A stretch of DNA of 52,500 nt from Chrysomallon squamiferum (Eukaryota > Mollusca > Gastropoda > Neomphalida > Peltospiridae): assembly GCA_012295275.1 (NCBI GenBank), contig CM022665.1, positions 42,703,652-42,756,151 of the forward strand, given 5' to 3'. This document shows, in pieces, positions 12,216 to 25,327 of the stretch. The notes beneath the pieces are model-generated. The model saw nothing but the letters and a program-made list of their open reading frames with translations, searched no databases and was not told the origin of the DNA. Position numbers and translations under genes: made by a program. How positions within the stretch are numbered: the stretch's first letter is position 1; the number at the start of each line of letters is the position of its first letter.

Positions 12216-12997
12216 TTTCACAGTAAACTGTTCTGTATGAGACATGTAGTAAACCTTAATAAGAATTTCTTGCCTGTAAAAAGTTTTGTGTGAAAACTGT
12301 AACAGATCCTAACAGAACATTGACTATTACCTTCATAGCCCATATTGACAATGCTATCCACAAATAGATTAATAAATGAAGTGGGAAAAGAAATAGAAAT
12401 GATGGAAGCAAAAAAGATATAAATGCAAAAAGAAGAAAAATTAATACAAAAAGAAGTACATCTTATTTTAACAAATCAAAGCCATAAAGTAAACTAGATA
12501 GGTCAAACAAACAAAAAAGAAGAGAAAAGAAAAATGAAGACCATTAACTCCATTATGTGGATTGAATGAAAATATTGTAGGTCACTGAACAAACCAATAT
12601 TTTTCTATTAATTTAACACAGTGATTGCTGTAACATTTGGACATCAAAATCAATATTACTTATTAATGCTGAATAAACATTACTTATATTGCAGGACAGG
12701 ATTAATGAAATAAAAGGCTTCATAAAGTTAATGGTATATATGTCTATGATGATTCATACATATAAAGCACATATACACATACACACATGTATACAGGCAC
12801 AACATCAAAGTATTAAATTTCTACAAAACTTTAAAATTTCTGTTCTTAGTGAAAAAACTCTTTGATATGTCAAGGTTAATGCATTTTAAAAACTTTTTTT
12901 ATTAAAATTTAAATAACAAATAATATTCAGAATCTAATTTTAAAGATCCAGGCCTGCATTTTGTTGTCAGCCAAGAGATGAAAATGGTTGTACTCAC

Positions 12998-13119
12998 CAT
13001 AAACCCTGTGTGTTTTGTTTTGTTTCCATTGTGATGCATGTTGTACTTCATCCTCACATAGAAAATCCTCGTCTGTTTAGAACTTAACACATACTCTCCT
13101 GTGTTTGTACGCGATGACG
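12998..13119 (-). CDS. bHLH-PAS transcription factor, internal exon (end of PAS-A)
   Basis: A 122-nt exon after TTTCACAG. It completes a proline codon and ends in ATG just before GTGAGT, so the next intron is phase 0. It finishes the acidic loop and then reads TRIFYVRMKYNMHHN, the equivalent of the family's 'R.FF.RMK(C/S)' strand (SIM, NPAS1/3 and HIF have FFLRMKC/FFVRMKS; BMAL has FFCRMKC). It ends at KHTGFM, where relatives enter the strand '.G(Y/F)..(I/V)H..G.LK'. The match to the RMK strand fixes frame and orientation. A very long 9.8-kb intron follows, holding the S-E-S structure and several minisatellites. Confidence 0.88.
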
Positions 13120-13545
13120 CTGTGAAATATAAGAGATATAACACACCTTTTAATAAAACCTTCATTTAGTCTAATAAATGTAACAAATCTACTGTATTTT
13201 AATAAAATGTTCATATATAAAAGTATAACATATATAACACGTCTAGTAATATAATGTGTAACAGTTATACAATGAAATAATTCAGATATAACACATCTTT
13301 TAATAAAATGTTCATACAGTAGAACAGTTATACAATGAAATAAATCCTGTATAACACACCTTCTTATAAAATTATACAGTGAAGTGTAAAAGATATAACA
13401 TAACTTTTAATAAAATGTTTGTACTATATACAGTGAAATAAAACAAATATAATGAATTCTAATAGAGGTTATACAATGAAATAAAATAGAGGTTATACAA
13501 TGAAATAAAATAGATGTAACACATCTTTTAATAAAACATTCTCAC
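13120..13545. repeat. Diverged ~55-60-bp repeat in 1.1-kb intron
   Basis: The phrase 'AACACATCTTTTAATAAAATGTTCATA...TTATACAATGAAATAAA' recurs about seven times. It starts directly at the acceptor of the 13119-12998 exon, so the T-rich acceptor tract is itself close to this array. The intron (14232-13120) contains nothing else but the (CT)n tract and AT-rich sequence. Confidence 0.7.
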
Positions 13546-13930
13546 AGAGTAATCTAATTTTAAATGAAAATTTAGTTTATTAATATGTACATGTAGTTTA
13601 AATCAGAATTAACCTGCTGTGAAATTATTATGAATTTTGATGCTGAAGATTATATGGTGTATATCAGTTTTGTATGTGTGAATGGGTGTTTTTATATATA
13701 TAAATAAGCAAGGGAGTGATGCAGGAAAGATTTATTACTTTATCTACATAATTAAACACAATGCTATATTAATAACAATTAATTTTTTTATAATAACAAC
13801 AACATTTATATGCAAAAATTAGTCACTTACCAAATGATAAAGCTAGATTTTCTAACTGAAGAACATTTTACGGTGTTTGTAAATCTCTTCTGGCAATATA
13901 ATTCTACATACTTACCAATATAATCATTAT

Positions 13931-14098
<168 letters not shown>

Positions 14099-14232
14099 AC
14101 ACAGACACACACACACACGTGGCTGGTAACACAAACTTCACTGCTGTGTCCACATTTGGCTCTGTGTCTGAACTTTCTGATACACACACAAAACTGATGC
14201 AACAGTGATTACTACTACAAGATGGAACTCAC

Positions 14233-14392
14233 GGTAATTTTCATCAGAAATGTTAAAATCGTCACCTGCATCTTCTCCATTCAAAACTTCAGGTAAGCAG
14301 CACTGTGACATCTTCACCTGGAACTGCTGTCCCAGCTCCTTGTGGTCACTCTGGTGTATGACGTCCAGTACTGACCGTCCCATCAACATTGT
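14233..14392 (-). CDS. bHLH-PAS transcription factor, internal exon (PAS-A middle and variable loop)
   Basis: A 160-nt exon between TTTCAG and a GTGAGT donor, starting in phase 0 exactly where the previous exon ended, and leaving one base of a proline codon. The first 20-odd residues contain LMGRSVLDVIHQSDHKELG, matching the classic PAS-A element '(L/D)(M/T)G.S(L/V).(D/Y)..HP.DH..(L/M)'. The usual HP is HQ here. The second half (around EVLNGEDAGDDFNISDENY) is an acidic, low-conservation loop that varies in length in bHLH-PAS proteins and is long in ARNT/BMAL/Met types. A 165-bp (CT)n tract (GA in the transcript) begins 137 nt past the donor. Confidence 0.88.
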
Positions 14393-17300
14393 CTGAAATA
14401 TAGAAAAAATAATTTATTTAAAGCCATTATTTAAAAAAAATTTTTATTAATAAAGTGCAATTTTCTTGAAATTATGATATTGATAATGATATTACTGCTG
14501 CCATTCCATGGGCAAATCTGTAATGATAAAGAACAGTCTGTTTCTGAAGATAAGAGCTGATCAGTTGATATAGATAAGAAGAGTTGATCCATCTTAAGGG
14601 CAAGTTTTAATTCACCTATAGCTAATCTGTAGGGGTAAGCAATAATCATAAAGGATAAACTATAAACAATGAACCTGTATCAGTAAAGGACAGTTAGTGT
14701 CTAACATAATCAGTCCCTTAAGATAATCACTTTGCTACAACATTATGAAAACAATGGTTAACAGATGTTTTACTCAGCTGTGAAATTTTTCCTAACTCTA
14801 AGACTTAACCCAAATCTGCATTTCTCTTTATTTTTTAATTTTGTTTTAGCTTATCACAAATACATGGTCACTTAGCAGCTAGTGAACCTTGCACTGATCT
14901 CAGACACCATTTTTCTTTCCTTTTTATTATTAATAAACATGGATAATGTCTGCATAATCTGCTTTCAATGCTGTCTGAAAAACACACAGGATAGCAGTAG
15001 TGTAATAATGTGGCAGTCTTATATATACGCTGATCTATATTTTATTACTGACACCTCTTGTTTTGATGCCTGTTAAAGCTTGTAATAAGAATAAGGTTCA
15101 TTAACTTTGGATATCTTGGGACTAAATTTATAATTTAAAAAAAATAAAATAAAATAATAATGAAATTAACCTCTATACCGTATTTCAGAGAGCAGCACTA
15201 AAAAGTATTTAAAATGTTTTTTTTTTTTTTTTTTTGGTTGACTGGGATATAAAGCCATCATTGTTAATGAAATTTATGACAGTTGTTAAATGTGATGTTT
15301 TATGACTGTACATTTGCACCAATCTTTCTAGGATATTTTATTTAACTTTAGTTTATTTTTGAAACATTGATGACAGTTGTTGTTGTTTTGTTGGTTTCTT
15401 TGAGTATGTGGAAGCTTTTTTCTTAAAATATTTTTTGTGAATGTCCCAGGATCTTTGATTTTTAAATAACAAAAGAAAGAAAGAAAAATGTCCTATATAA
15501 AACAGGTGTTTTTTAATTCTTAAATCACTTATATCTGTTAATTTTACTGTTTTTCATTTTCAACAAAGATTTTAAAATCAATATTTTATTTTGTTAACTT
15601 TTAATATATAATTTACTTTATATGTTACTTAGTATTTCTTAAAACAAATTTCAATTCAAAACTGAACCTTCAAATTCCAAAATAAAAACCATCAAAATTG
15701 TGACCCAATTACATTACCTATAACAAAATACTACAGTAAAAGCAACATCACTTATTTTAAACACTAACAACAAACAATCCCTGTTATTTTCAGATATTAC
15801 CATTTACTTAAAACTGATTTAATATTTTTATCTAATTTCCATTCCAAACTGAATCCCTCAAAATCCTCAAAATAGAAAACATCACAACTGTGACCCAATT
15901 CCATGCACGCCACCTACTACACTCACTAACATCGTCATACAAAACGTCTGAGAGGAAAAAGGAAAGTCTGTGAAGTGATGAATTCTTGGAGAAGATTATA
16001 ACAATTTTCCACGCATCACATCAAATCCTGACAACAGCAGAAGCTTTCCTGATACAAACATACACTTTATTTTCTACCTTCTGTTGTAGATATGGGTATG
16101 GTAAGTATGTGAGGTGTTAGTGGAGTGTGTTCTGGGTTAATGGAAGAGAGGAGAGGAATGTGTTTTAATGACAACCCACACCAGCCTGTCAGTTCTCACC
16201 TGGCACACTCTTACATAATGTAGAAAACACACACTGGCACCACACAAGTTACACTTTTCAATGTGAGTTTTGTTAATACTAAGACTAGCACCATATAAGT
16301 TACACTTTTCAACATGTGTTTTGTTTAATACATTCACTGGCTCCACGCAAGTTACACTTTTCAATGTGTTTTGTTTACACATTCACTGGCACCATGTAAG
16401 TTACACTTTTCAATCTGTTTTGTTAATACTAAGACTAGCACCATATAAGTTACACTTTTCAATCTGTTTTGTTAATACTAAGACTAGCACCATATAAGTT
16501 ACACTTTTCAATCTCTTTTGTTAATACTAAGACTAGCACCATAAAAGTTACACTTTTCAATATGTGTTTTTTTAACACATACACTGGCACGATGTAAGTT
16601 GTACTTTTCAGTACTTTTGTTTTCTTAAGATAGAAGTTGGCATCACAAGATATACTTTTCATTATTATAATTTTATTACTGCACTTGCTAGCACGAAAGT
16701 GATATTTTTCTTTGCAATGCATTCTTTTTGTTACCATCAATACAGACATCACATAAGATATGCTTTTCAGTTCCTTCTGTTTGATTTTATATTTTTGTTA
16801 GGCATAAACTGTACTTTTCTTATCAATATTTTCTTCCTTTCTGTTACTAGAAGAAATGATTTTTTGAGGAAATGATGGAAGGCCTAATGAGAGTGCAGTA
16901 AACAGAATTTTCAAATTGAATTTTTGTTTTTTTAAAAACACTGTGAAAGATTTCATTAAGTACCATAAATTGCTAAATTGCTGGATACATATTCAAAAGG
17001 AAACAAATGAAAAACATATTCACAATATGGAGAATAAATGAAGCAATAACATTTATTAAATGTTATGTGTGGGAATTATCTTAATGGAACAGAATCCCTT
17101 CTGTTAACAATTTGATTACGAATAATTTATACAGAATGTCTTATACCTGCAAGCAAAGTACTTTAAGGAACAATTCATGTGAACAATCACATAATATGGA
17201 ATATCGTGGGCCTGCAAGCATGTACTTTAAGGAATAACCCATTTGAGCAGTTACATAATATACAATAATTAACATGAAACAGGAACCATGATTTTTTTAC

Positions 17301-17480
17301 AAATCATCCATTATTCATTAGCAATTTCCACAAGGAAAGCTGTCCAAACAATTTAGACATTATTGAAGAAAATGAAATGTTTTTTTTGTATTTTTTGTAT
17401 GAAGTCAGTGTGACATTGTGGTATCTCTACAATAAAGCTAGCAGGAATCTGGTTCCAGCTTTCTCTTGTTTTCCTCTCAC
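14393..17480 (-). other. 3.1-kb intron of the bHLH-PAS gene
   Basis: A phase-0 intron between the first two PAS-A exons. About 14400-16200 is plain AT-rich sequence with short A/T homopolymers (15220-15236). A minisatellite occupies 16220-16830. No gene was recognised. Confidence 0.85.
16220..16830. repeat. 49-52-bp minisatellite
   Basis: The phrase AAGTTACACTTTTCAA recurs with TTACACTTTT starts at 16249, 16300, 16352, 16401, 16450, 16499 and 16548, then diverged units at about 16599, 16650, 16700, 16763 and 16810. Spacing is 51, 52, 49, 49, 49, 49, so the central units are the most regular. Two spacer types alternate: ACTAAGACTAGCACCATAT and CATTCACTGGCACCA-. Confidence 0.9.
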
Positions 17481-17614
17481 CTGCTTCAGGCCGAGATGTT
17501 CTTCCACGGAATTGGACACGAAGAGAATCTTTCCCTTTCTGTTGATGTACATAATGAAGCCCTGCAGTGCCTCGGCCATCATGCGACCCTCGAACTCAGC
17601 AATGTTCTTAGTGC
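17481..17614 (-). CDS. bHLH-PAS transcription factor, internal exon (start of PAS-A)
   Basis: A 134-nt exon, entered after TTTCAG and left at CAG|GTGAG. It begins with the last two bases of a glycine codon and ends on a complete codon. It encodes the first strands and helix of a PAS fold: the segments AEALQGFIMYINRKGKI and LFVSNSVEEHLGLKQ match the family pattern 'ALDGF-hydrophobic-G.I.(Y/F)VS.SV...LG..Q' known from Met, BMAL/cycle, CLOCK and HIF-alpha. PAS-A normally mediates dimerisation with an ARNT-class partner in the nucleus. The invariant-looking G of the GF pair, the GKI turn and the VS.SV stretch are all present. The usual aspartate of 'LDGF' is glutamine here. A ~17-kb intron precedes it and a 3.1-kb intron follows. 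Confidence 0.88.
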
Positions 17615-18626
17615 CTGAAACAACACAACAGATTCACATAAAATAACAGTTAATCACAGAGCAAAAAATAGTACTTGAAAGAAATAATAATTAAAAAAAA
17701 CAAAAAAAAAACAAAAACAAATAATAAGACAGAAAGAAAAAAGACAAAATTTAGTAAAGAAGACAAATGCTAAAACAGTAAGTTAATTATTTCATATGAA
17801 CCTTGTAAGAGACGAAAACATTATAATGTACATTATGAATCTAAACAATGGTTCAGTTTTTCTTTTTTTGAAACATTACTGATGTCAGACATCATTCAGA
17901 AAAATAAGCCCATGCAAATTCTGTGTCCTGCATAATATCCATATCATAATACTGTTAGAACTTGTGAAAATCCATCAGATCATGTTATTGCATTTCCAAT
18001 CCCTAGAACTTGTACTTATTAGTTTATATGGTAATAGTTAATGCTGTATGCATGTGTTAAATGTACTGTGTGTGGAAGTGTTAAAGGTCCACGATGTTTT
18101 CCATTTAGCTGTTCTTCCAGGACTCCAGATAAGCCAGTGTTTTCTAGCAAAGTCCACTGTCACAGCACCACTGCTCTGTGTACATGGACACACTAATGGG
18201 TATGTGTTTCTGTGAGTTCTTAATGGGAATGTTCTTTTCTCTAACACCCACGTCACATCATTTGTTTTCACAGTTATGTTAATTAGAAAGAAATCCAGCT
18301 AATAGAAGTAAACAATAGAGTAACTGTGAGATGTTTCTTTTCCTTTTTCATCACAGACCTAAAACATGTTTGATTTAATTTCTATTTAATAGTGAACTGT
18401 ATTACCTATGTAAGAATTATACACATGACATCTGTATAATAAAACTGCAATTATATATTATTAATTTTCCCTTCAGCTGTTTTTACATCACACAAGCATT
18501 CAGTGCATAAACCAATAATTATAAAATTTTCATTTCATTGAACATTAATATTTAAACAACAAATAAACAAATATAAAAGATAAAAAATTAAATAAAAATC
18601 ATAACAATAAAAACCCAACAACAAAA

Positions 18627-18629
<3 letters not shown>

Positions 18630-18664
<35 letters not shown>
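18630..18664. repeat. (AT)n microsatellite
   Basis: About 35 bp of AT dinucleotides. A second (AT)n tract of similar length lies at 20352-20388. Confidence 0.95.
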
Positions 18665-18666
<2 letters not shown>

Positions 18667-19543
18667 TTTTTTATTTTTAAATGTTTAAAAAATGTTTTAT
18701 TTTGTTTAAATAAAGCTTGCTTCACTGACTTATAAATAATGAAGTTGTTGTTTTTTTCACCAAACTCATGCAAATGTCATCTCTAAATCATTGTGTTAAA
18801 CATAATGTAATTGGAAATTTTTTCATTGCAGAGTATAAATAAAAAACCAAAAAAAAAAAAAAAAAAAATGAAAAAATTTAAATGATGGAGTATAAAGAAG
18901 ACACTAAAAGATAAGATTTATTTCTCTGTGAGAGAAAACACAGACAGTTATGGCATTGTTAAAATGTAAGTGTCAAGTTGCTGGTATTAGCAATGTTAAA
19001 GAATATGGAAAAAGACCAAAAATCTGCCAACTTTGAAATAATATCTATTTCTTTTTTTTTTTTTTTTTTTTTCTGTAATGAAAAAAAAAAAATAACACAG
19101 AGAAAGTTAATAAAACAGAGAAAGACAACTGTCACTAACAGGTAACTTAAAAAAGTCGTTTGTTTCCAGTTTTGAAAGAAAGTATTGTATGCAAATTTGT
19201 ATAAGCAGCTTAAACTGAACGAAGCACAAATATGTATCAAAGATCTTGAGAATAAATATTTTACAAGATCACCATGATTTAGCATTTTAAACATATTAAT
19301 GATTATTAGGTCTGTCAAAGAGTATCAGTCGCTTTGTATCATGATGACAGTGTGAAAGTGAACTAACTTGATGATGGCTTGTTCTGAATACTCACGCATT
19401 ATAAAAGGAAAGTATCTTTCACAGGATTTTTATTATTATTTTTTTTTTTATCATGCTCTTAAACACACTGATTGCAGAGAGTTTTGTCTTGCATATATAC
19501 TACATATATTTACAAATTTATGAAGTAAATCATTTAAAAACTG

Positions 19544-19546
19544 CAA

Positions 19547-19590
<44 letters not shown>
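19544..19590. repeat. (ATA)n microsatellite
   Basis: About 45 bp of ATA trinucleotides. It yields isoleucine runs in translation and is not coding. Confidence 0.93.
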
Positions 19591-20347
19591 TAGTAAAACA
19601 AATAATAATATTAACATAATAACAATAAAAATAATTTAAAAATAGATGAATCTGAAACATTTGACAGAGTAAACTGTACATTCACTTCTAAATGTTCTAA
19701 TTTTTACAAGTTTCTAATTTAAATCTTAATTTTTACTCCTTACTCTAAATATGTGTTCTACTCTCGATAATTAACATGCACTTTTATTATTTGTGACATA
19801 AAATAAATAAAAAGAAAAGAAAAAAATAAAGAAGAAAAAAAAAAAACACATTTCTCAGGAGTACAGAAGACATTACAATTATACTGCTGACAGTTTTACT
19901 ATTTATTTTCTATTTACTTCTTTTTTCTTAACAATTTCTGGTAGTTTTAATTTATAATCTTTTTTAGATAATTACACATACTTGTTTCTGCCAGCCATGT
20001 CAAAGCTGACAAATATGTTTTTCAGAATAACCTAAAATTAAAAATATAATAATACTAATAATTTTCATTTTTTTCAATTTCATAACTAAATAAAATAAAT
20101 AAATAAATAAATAAATAATAAAAATAATATAATATCAATGATAACAATAATTATTTATTACTGTTAATTATTATTATAATTTTTTTTTTTTTTTTTTTAC
20201 ATATCATTATAAAACAAACAAAATGAAGAAAATGGCTGCAACATAAATGTTTCTGAATTTATTATTTTACTGGCATATAATTATTAGCAAAGGTTGATCC
20301 CCAGACAAAAAAAAAATAACTTGCAAATGCATAAAACATTTTTATTT

Positions 20348-20390
<43 letters not shown>

Positions 20391-20856
20391 TTTAATTAAT
20401 TTTAATATTAATATCATTTCTTTATGTTTTTTAAATTTATTATATATAAAGAACGTAAAGAAATTATATTAATATTAATTTATGAAACACCCAGGCATTT
20501 CCTATATAATTCTATTTCTCTGAGCTTCACACTATGGCAATGTCATAAAGTTGATATTATTTTGTAACTCAAGAAGTATTAACATAATCTTTTAAAGGCT
20601 TGTTTACAAACACTCGAGTTTGTGGAAGGTGATAAACAAAGTCCTGTGCAAACATCAATATTGTTAACAATGATGAAAGAAGAAAAAGAATGAAAAAAAC
20701 AACATGAATAAAGAAAAGAAAGAAAAAATGAAGAGAACGATAAAATGGTTAAAAGGTTAATAAAATATTTTAGTTCTTGTTACTGAGAAAATGTCAGCTG
20801 GTTTATAATTTTATCAGATAAATATAGGCTATTCACATATTTATAGTAACACTTTT

Positions 20857-20860
<4 letters not shown>

Positions 20861-20940
<80 letters not shown>
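20861..20940. repeat. Compound (CT)n-(CA)n microsatellite
   Basis: About 47 bp of CT followed directly by about 33 bp of CA. The following 400 bp (to about 21340) is pyrimidine-rich with repeated TTCTTT and ATACA phrases, probably an old diverged array. Confidence 0.95.
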
Positions 20941-20944
<4 letters not shown>

Positions 20945-21785
20945 TTCTTTTTCAGACTTGTATACATATACAATCTCTTTTTCAAGACTTACACACATAT
21001 ACTCTATGTCAGAAACCGTTTCTGTATACACCTATTTCTTTCTCACCACACACCTACACAATCTTTTTTCCTTGCTTATACATATAAAAAATCCTTTTCA
21101 ATATTCTATTTCTCACTAGACAACCATATAAAATGTTCTCTTTATTTTTTCATTGCTAATACATACATCTTCTCTCTCATATACACACTGTTCTTTTCAA
21201 AATACATATACTCTTTCTCTTGTACACCTTTTCTTAAAAGCAATTCATTTTGTCATCACAAACACTCTTCTTCTTATTTACAATATTAAATATGCATATA
21301 TTCTTTCTTACACTTTTCATAATAATATAATTAAACTCTTTCTTTAAGGAAAATGTTTTTCTCTCAAAACACCCAAACATACATATCATTTTATCATAAA
21401 AAGAAAGAAGAAGACAAACAAAGGTGTAAAAACAAGAAACAAAACCCCACACATCTTGCATTACTGGTTTCTCCATTATCACATAATATATGTCACTTAT
21501 CACACAGTTACCTGGCAAACTACAGGTAAGAAAAATAATCTCCACAGGTCACTGACTTTATTTGTCTCTGACCTTGACCCAGCCTTTACCTGTCAATAAC
21601 AGTCAGCTGAAGGGATCAGATGGAACTTCAAACAAGGGGGCAGGACAGTTCATGTCAGACTTTCAGTAAAGTACCTGCTTCCCATAACTGACACACAAAA
21701 CCATCCAGGCATTTTATTCAGTGTCAAGGATTATAAACAACTGAACTTTTGCCTCTTTAACTGACCCCCGTTTATTTTCTTCACT

Positions 21786-22045
21786 TTTATTTATTTATTT
21801 ATTTATTTATTATTATTTTTATTATTATTATTATTATTATTTAAATAAATAAAATACACACTATCATACAGAACAGCAGCAGCAACAACAAAATAATAAT
21901 AATAATAAAAATAATAATGATAATGATGATGATGATAATAATAATGATGATGATGATGATATTTTTTATAATGGTAATAATAATAATAATAACGATGATG
22001 ATGATGACGATATTTTTTATGATGGTAATAATAATAATAGCACAA
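21786..22045. repeat. Compound trinucleotide/tetranucleotide repeat
   Basis: (TTTA)n, then (TTA)n, then (AAT)n mixed with (GAT)n, including a 70-bp-spaced duplicate of 'GATGATGATGATATTTTTTATAATGGTAATAATAAT' (near 21944-21985 and 22000-22037). Confidence 0.85.
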
Positions 22046-23062
22046 GAAGAAAAATTGCACCACCTCCATCAGTAACAAAAACAGCAGTAACAAAAACAAT
22101 AATAGCTATTTACAAACAGTGGCGAATGATAGATGATACTGTTTGAACTAAAACTCCAATCACATCCATCATCAGGAGATAAAAAACCATAAAAACAACA
22201 GCAGTGAAAGGTTGTGGTAAATATGTGTGAAACAAACACCAATAATTTTCTCTCAGATCAATACCATTCACGAAATACAAGAAACTCAATATCTGACGTA
22301 AACACAGCTAACCACCAAAACAAACTGATTTACCACCTTCTATGTTTATCATCAATATACTAAGTCATGAAGAAAATTGAACCTCTGTCTATGTATCAAT
22401 CTATCTGTATCTATCTATCTGTCTATAGATAGAGAGCAATATCTAAAGGAATACAAGAAAAGAGAGAAAAACAGCACTCTCACCCACACCTACAACTCAA
22501 AGTTAACTGACATGTTTAAAAATGTTACTATGAATTTTTTGTTTAATTATGATGTTATGCATGTTTTATTACAACTTCATCAATAGGCTTTCCTTTCTGG
22601 CAGGCCACAACCCAACCCTATAGGGGGAAAAAAAAAAAATAATAATAATAGCACACACACACATACACACATACACACACAAATAATAAATAAATAAATA
22701 AAATATATACAGACACCAGCTATGTTTCCTTCATTTATTTAAGACACTACAAGTAAAACCTTTTAGAAACGACAAAGAGATAAATGAAATAAGGAAACCT
22801 TACATGGATTCTTTAACATCATAATTACAAAATATTCAGTCAAATTATTACATATATTACAACACCAAACTTTTCTAAATACATTTAAAAAAACCCAAAA
22901 ACCTCTAACATGTTTTTGAAGATGACAGATTCAAATTCAACCCAATTTGGACTGGTTTGACTTCCAAAATAAATGCAGACAGACCAAAACCATCTGTCTC
23001 CAGACTGGCATTAATAATAAAAAAGATCAGTGGAGTAAGCTTTTCAAATTCTTTTAGCCCAT

Positions 23063-24094
23063 GTGAAAGGCCACCGGAACCTCTCTCGCCCAACTCCTCT
23101 GACTTCACAATCACTGAATCAATATTTCAGCAAAACATTTAAGCCATCCATGTATAGGTGTTGAATCAATCTCACGGTGCTTGTCAGAATTTCGTGCATG
23201 CCGGACAAAACAACTGCTATGTCTTATGGCTTGGGCCAAATTCTTCTTTTGCAATTCTACACAGTAATTACTGGATGCACATTACCACCCACTCTCTCTC
23301 TCGAGTCTAGTAAAGTGCAAATTACTACAGGACATCTATGGAAAGAGACAGATATGAGAGAGAGAGAGATGAGAGGAGAGGAAAAGAAAGAAAGAAAGAA
23401 AAAAAAAGTGTGGTGAAAAATCCAATAACATGCTGGTAGGCACTGAGAGAAGACACTTTACATGGTAATTGTGATTAGTTTTGGAATGCCTAACAGACAT
23501 GACTTATGGATGGTCAGACCCAATTCATGGTAATTTCAACTCAAGTCCAAACAACCTACAGTGGTTTTGCCAAAGCACAAATTTATCATTAACAATAAAC
23601 AACAGTCTGTGCATTATCATAAACTGTATATAACTGTCTTGTCTATACATTGTGTTGTAATTAACTATATATAACTGTCTTGCCTACACAATGTGTTATC
23701 ATTAACTAGATACAACTGTCTTGTCTATATATTGTTATAATTAACTATATATAACTGTCTTGCCTACACAATGTGTTGATCATTAACTAGATACAGCTGT
23801 CTTGTCTACACATTGTTATAATTAACTATATACAGCTGTCTTACCTACACAGTGTTATAATTAACTATATACAGCTGTCTTGTCTATACATTGTGTTATA
23901 ATTAACTATATACAGCTGTCTTACCTACACACAGTGTTATAATTAATATATAACTGTCTTGTCTATACATTGTGTTATAATTAACTATATACAGCTGTCT
24001 TTTCTATACATTGTGTTATAATTAACTATATACAGCTGTCTTGCCTACACATTGTGTGATAATTAACTATGTACAGTGTCTTGCCAATGCATTT
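23063..24094 (+). mobile_element. Dispersed element E, copy 2, with expanded 41-bp core
   Basis: This 1032-bp copy shares both ends and all internal sequence with 9446-10319, differing by about five substitutions before the minisatellite. The extra ~158 bp is entirely in the tandem core. Its flanks are unrelated to repeat S except for short matches: ATGTG at the left join, and TATTAGTAGT about 15 bp beyond the right end, which resembles the TACTAGTAGT start of S. The same orientation and high identity indicate recent movement. No open frame in it resembles a transposase or reverse transcriptase. Confidence 0.72.
23632..24082 (+). repeat. 41-bp minisatellite in element E copy 2
   Basis: About 11 units of the same 41-bp motif as in copy 1, several short by two to four bases (ATTGTTATAATT in place of ATTGTGTTATAATT). 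A subset of units carries ATACAGCTGTC in place of ATATAACTGTC, showing subtype spread within this array. Confidence 0.9.
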
Positions 24095-25327
24095 ATTGTG
24101 TTATATATTAGTAGTCTTCCAAAGCACACTGTTTCATATTTTCAATTTCTCTCAGGAAAACATTAACATCTTTCACAATAACTCAAATACTGCCTCACAT
24201 GTGACATTAAAATCGAAGCAACCAATATTCTTTATGTCGCTGTGTTACTTCTAGTGGAAGAAAAGATATTTTCAGCTTCTGAAACATGCCAAGAATCATT
24301 AAATTTTGAGAAGCCAAGTCATAATGCTGGATGATCAGAGATTCTGTATTGACAAAATGAAAAACAATATGACAAGGTACAGATGTGATATTCAGCTTAT
24401 CTTTTTGTACATGATGTTTTAGTCATTTTCTGACTGTACCTAAGTAATGTGTAACTAAGCATGAAGCCTTGCAACTGTATCCCTGTCTGTGACAGAGTCT
24501 GATCGTTATGAGGAAAACTGATAACTTTAATAATCTGCTCTTGCTTATTTCCAGTAACTATTACTCATACTTTCTGTGGTTGCCATATTAGCACTGGCTT
24601 TCATGTATTATTAATTTAGTGCACATTTACAAATAACATTTTACGTTTACACACTGATTGAAAAGCTTTATATATTTTATACAATGTCTTCAGATTTTAC
24701 AAAACAGACCTTTATTTCTATTTTAGACATCAGTGAAACAATACTGCATGAAATTAAATAAATGGTAGGTTTATCCTGGGCTTTTATGATGGTTTTTTTT
24801 TTTTCTTTTTTTTTGGTCTTTTATGTGTGTTTTTTTTGCCCCTAGCAATTTCAAAATTAACTGTTACTGTTTGGAACTGTGTCACAAAATAATTATTTTG
24901 CATTTGATTTTCCCTTAATAAATATCAAAATTATGTAAGTTATGTTTCATAAAATAATTATGAAACCAATTTTCAGAGTTTAATGAGAACACAAATGAGT
25001 GAAGTTAAGTTACAAAACACCAAAAAACAAAAGAAAAAAAAGAAGATGATAATAATACTAAATAAATAAACAAAAATAATAAATAAATTAATTTGTACAA
25101 TCTTCTCTCAGAAAAAAGTTATAAAAGAAACAATCAAGAATCAAAATACTTTCCTACATTAAGTCCATTACTTAATTAGCTTAATTACAGACAACCTTAA
25201 TTATGTAATGGAAATTACAGAAATAAATGGAAAGCAGCAAGTTGTCACAAACAGTGAGTAGGTCAATGGATTTTCTGTCATCGTGCTATTACACAAAACA
25301 CCAGGACTTCCACAAACAAGGCTGTAA

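Larger units (their letters stand above)
3196..12997 (-). other. 9.8-kb intron of the bHLH-PAS gene
   Basis: A phase-0 intron between the PAS-A and PAS-B exons, with GT at 12997-12996 and AG at 3197-3196. It holds no supported gene on either strand. Its content is simple repeats, several minisatellites (annotated separately), the S-E-S structure, and plain AT-rich sequence at about 5170-6700, 7160-8860 and 10916-12900. Confidence 0.85.

Noticed and set aside
18959-19318. 119-codon minus-strand frame in the large intron
   Set aside because: Phe/Leu/Ile/Lys-rich translation of A/T homopolymer-rich sequence, with no motif or splice context.
20861-20940. Promoter-like GAGA element
   Set aside because: A plain compound microsatellite with no gene start nearby and no CpG or TATA context.
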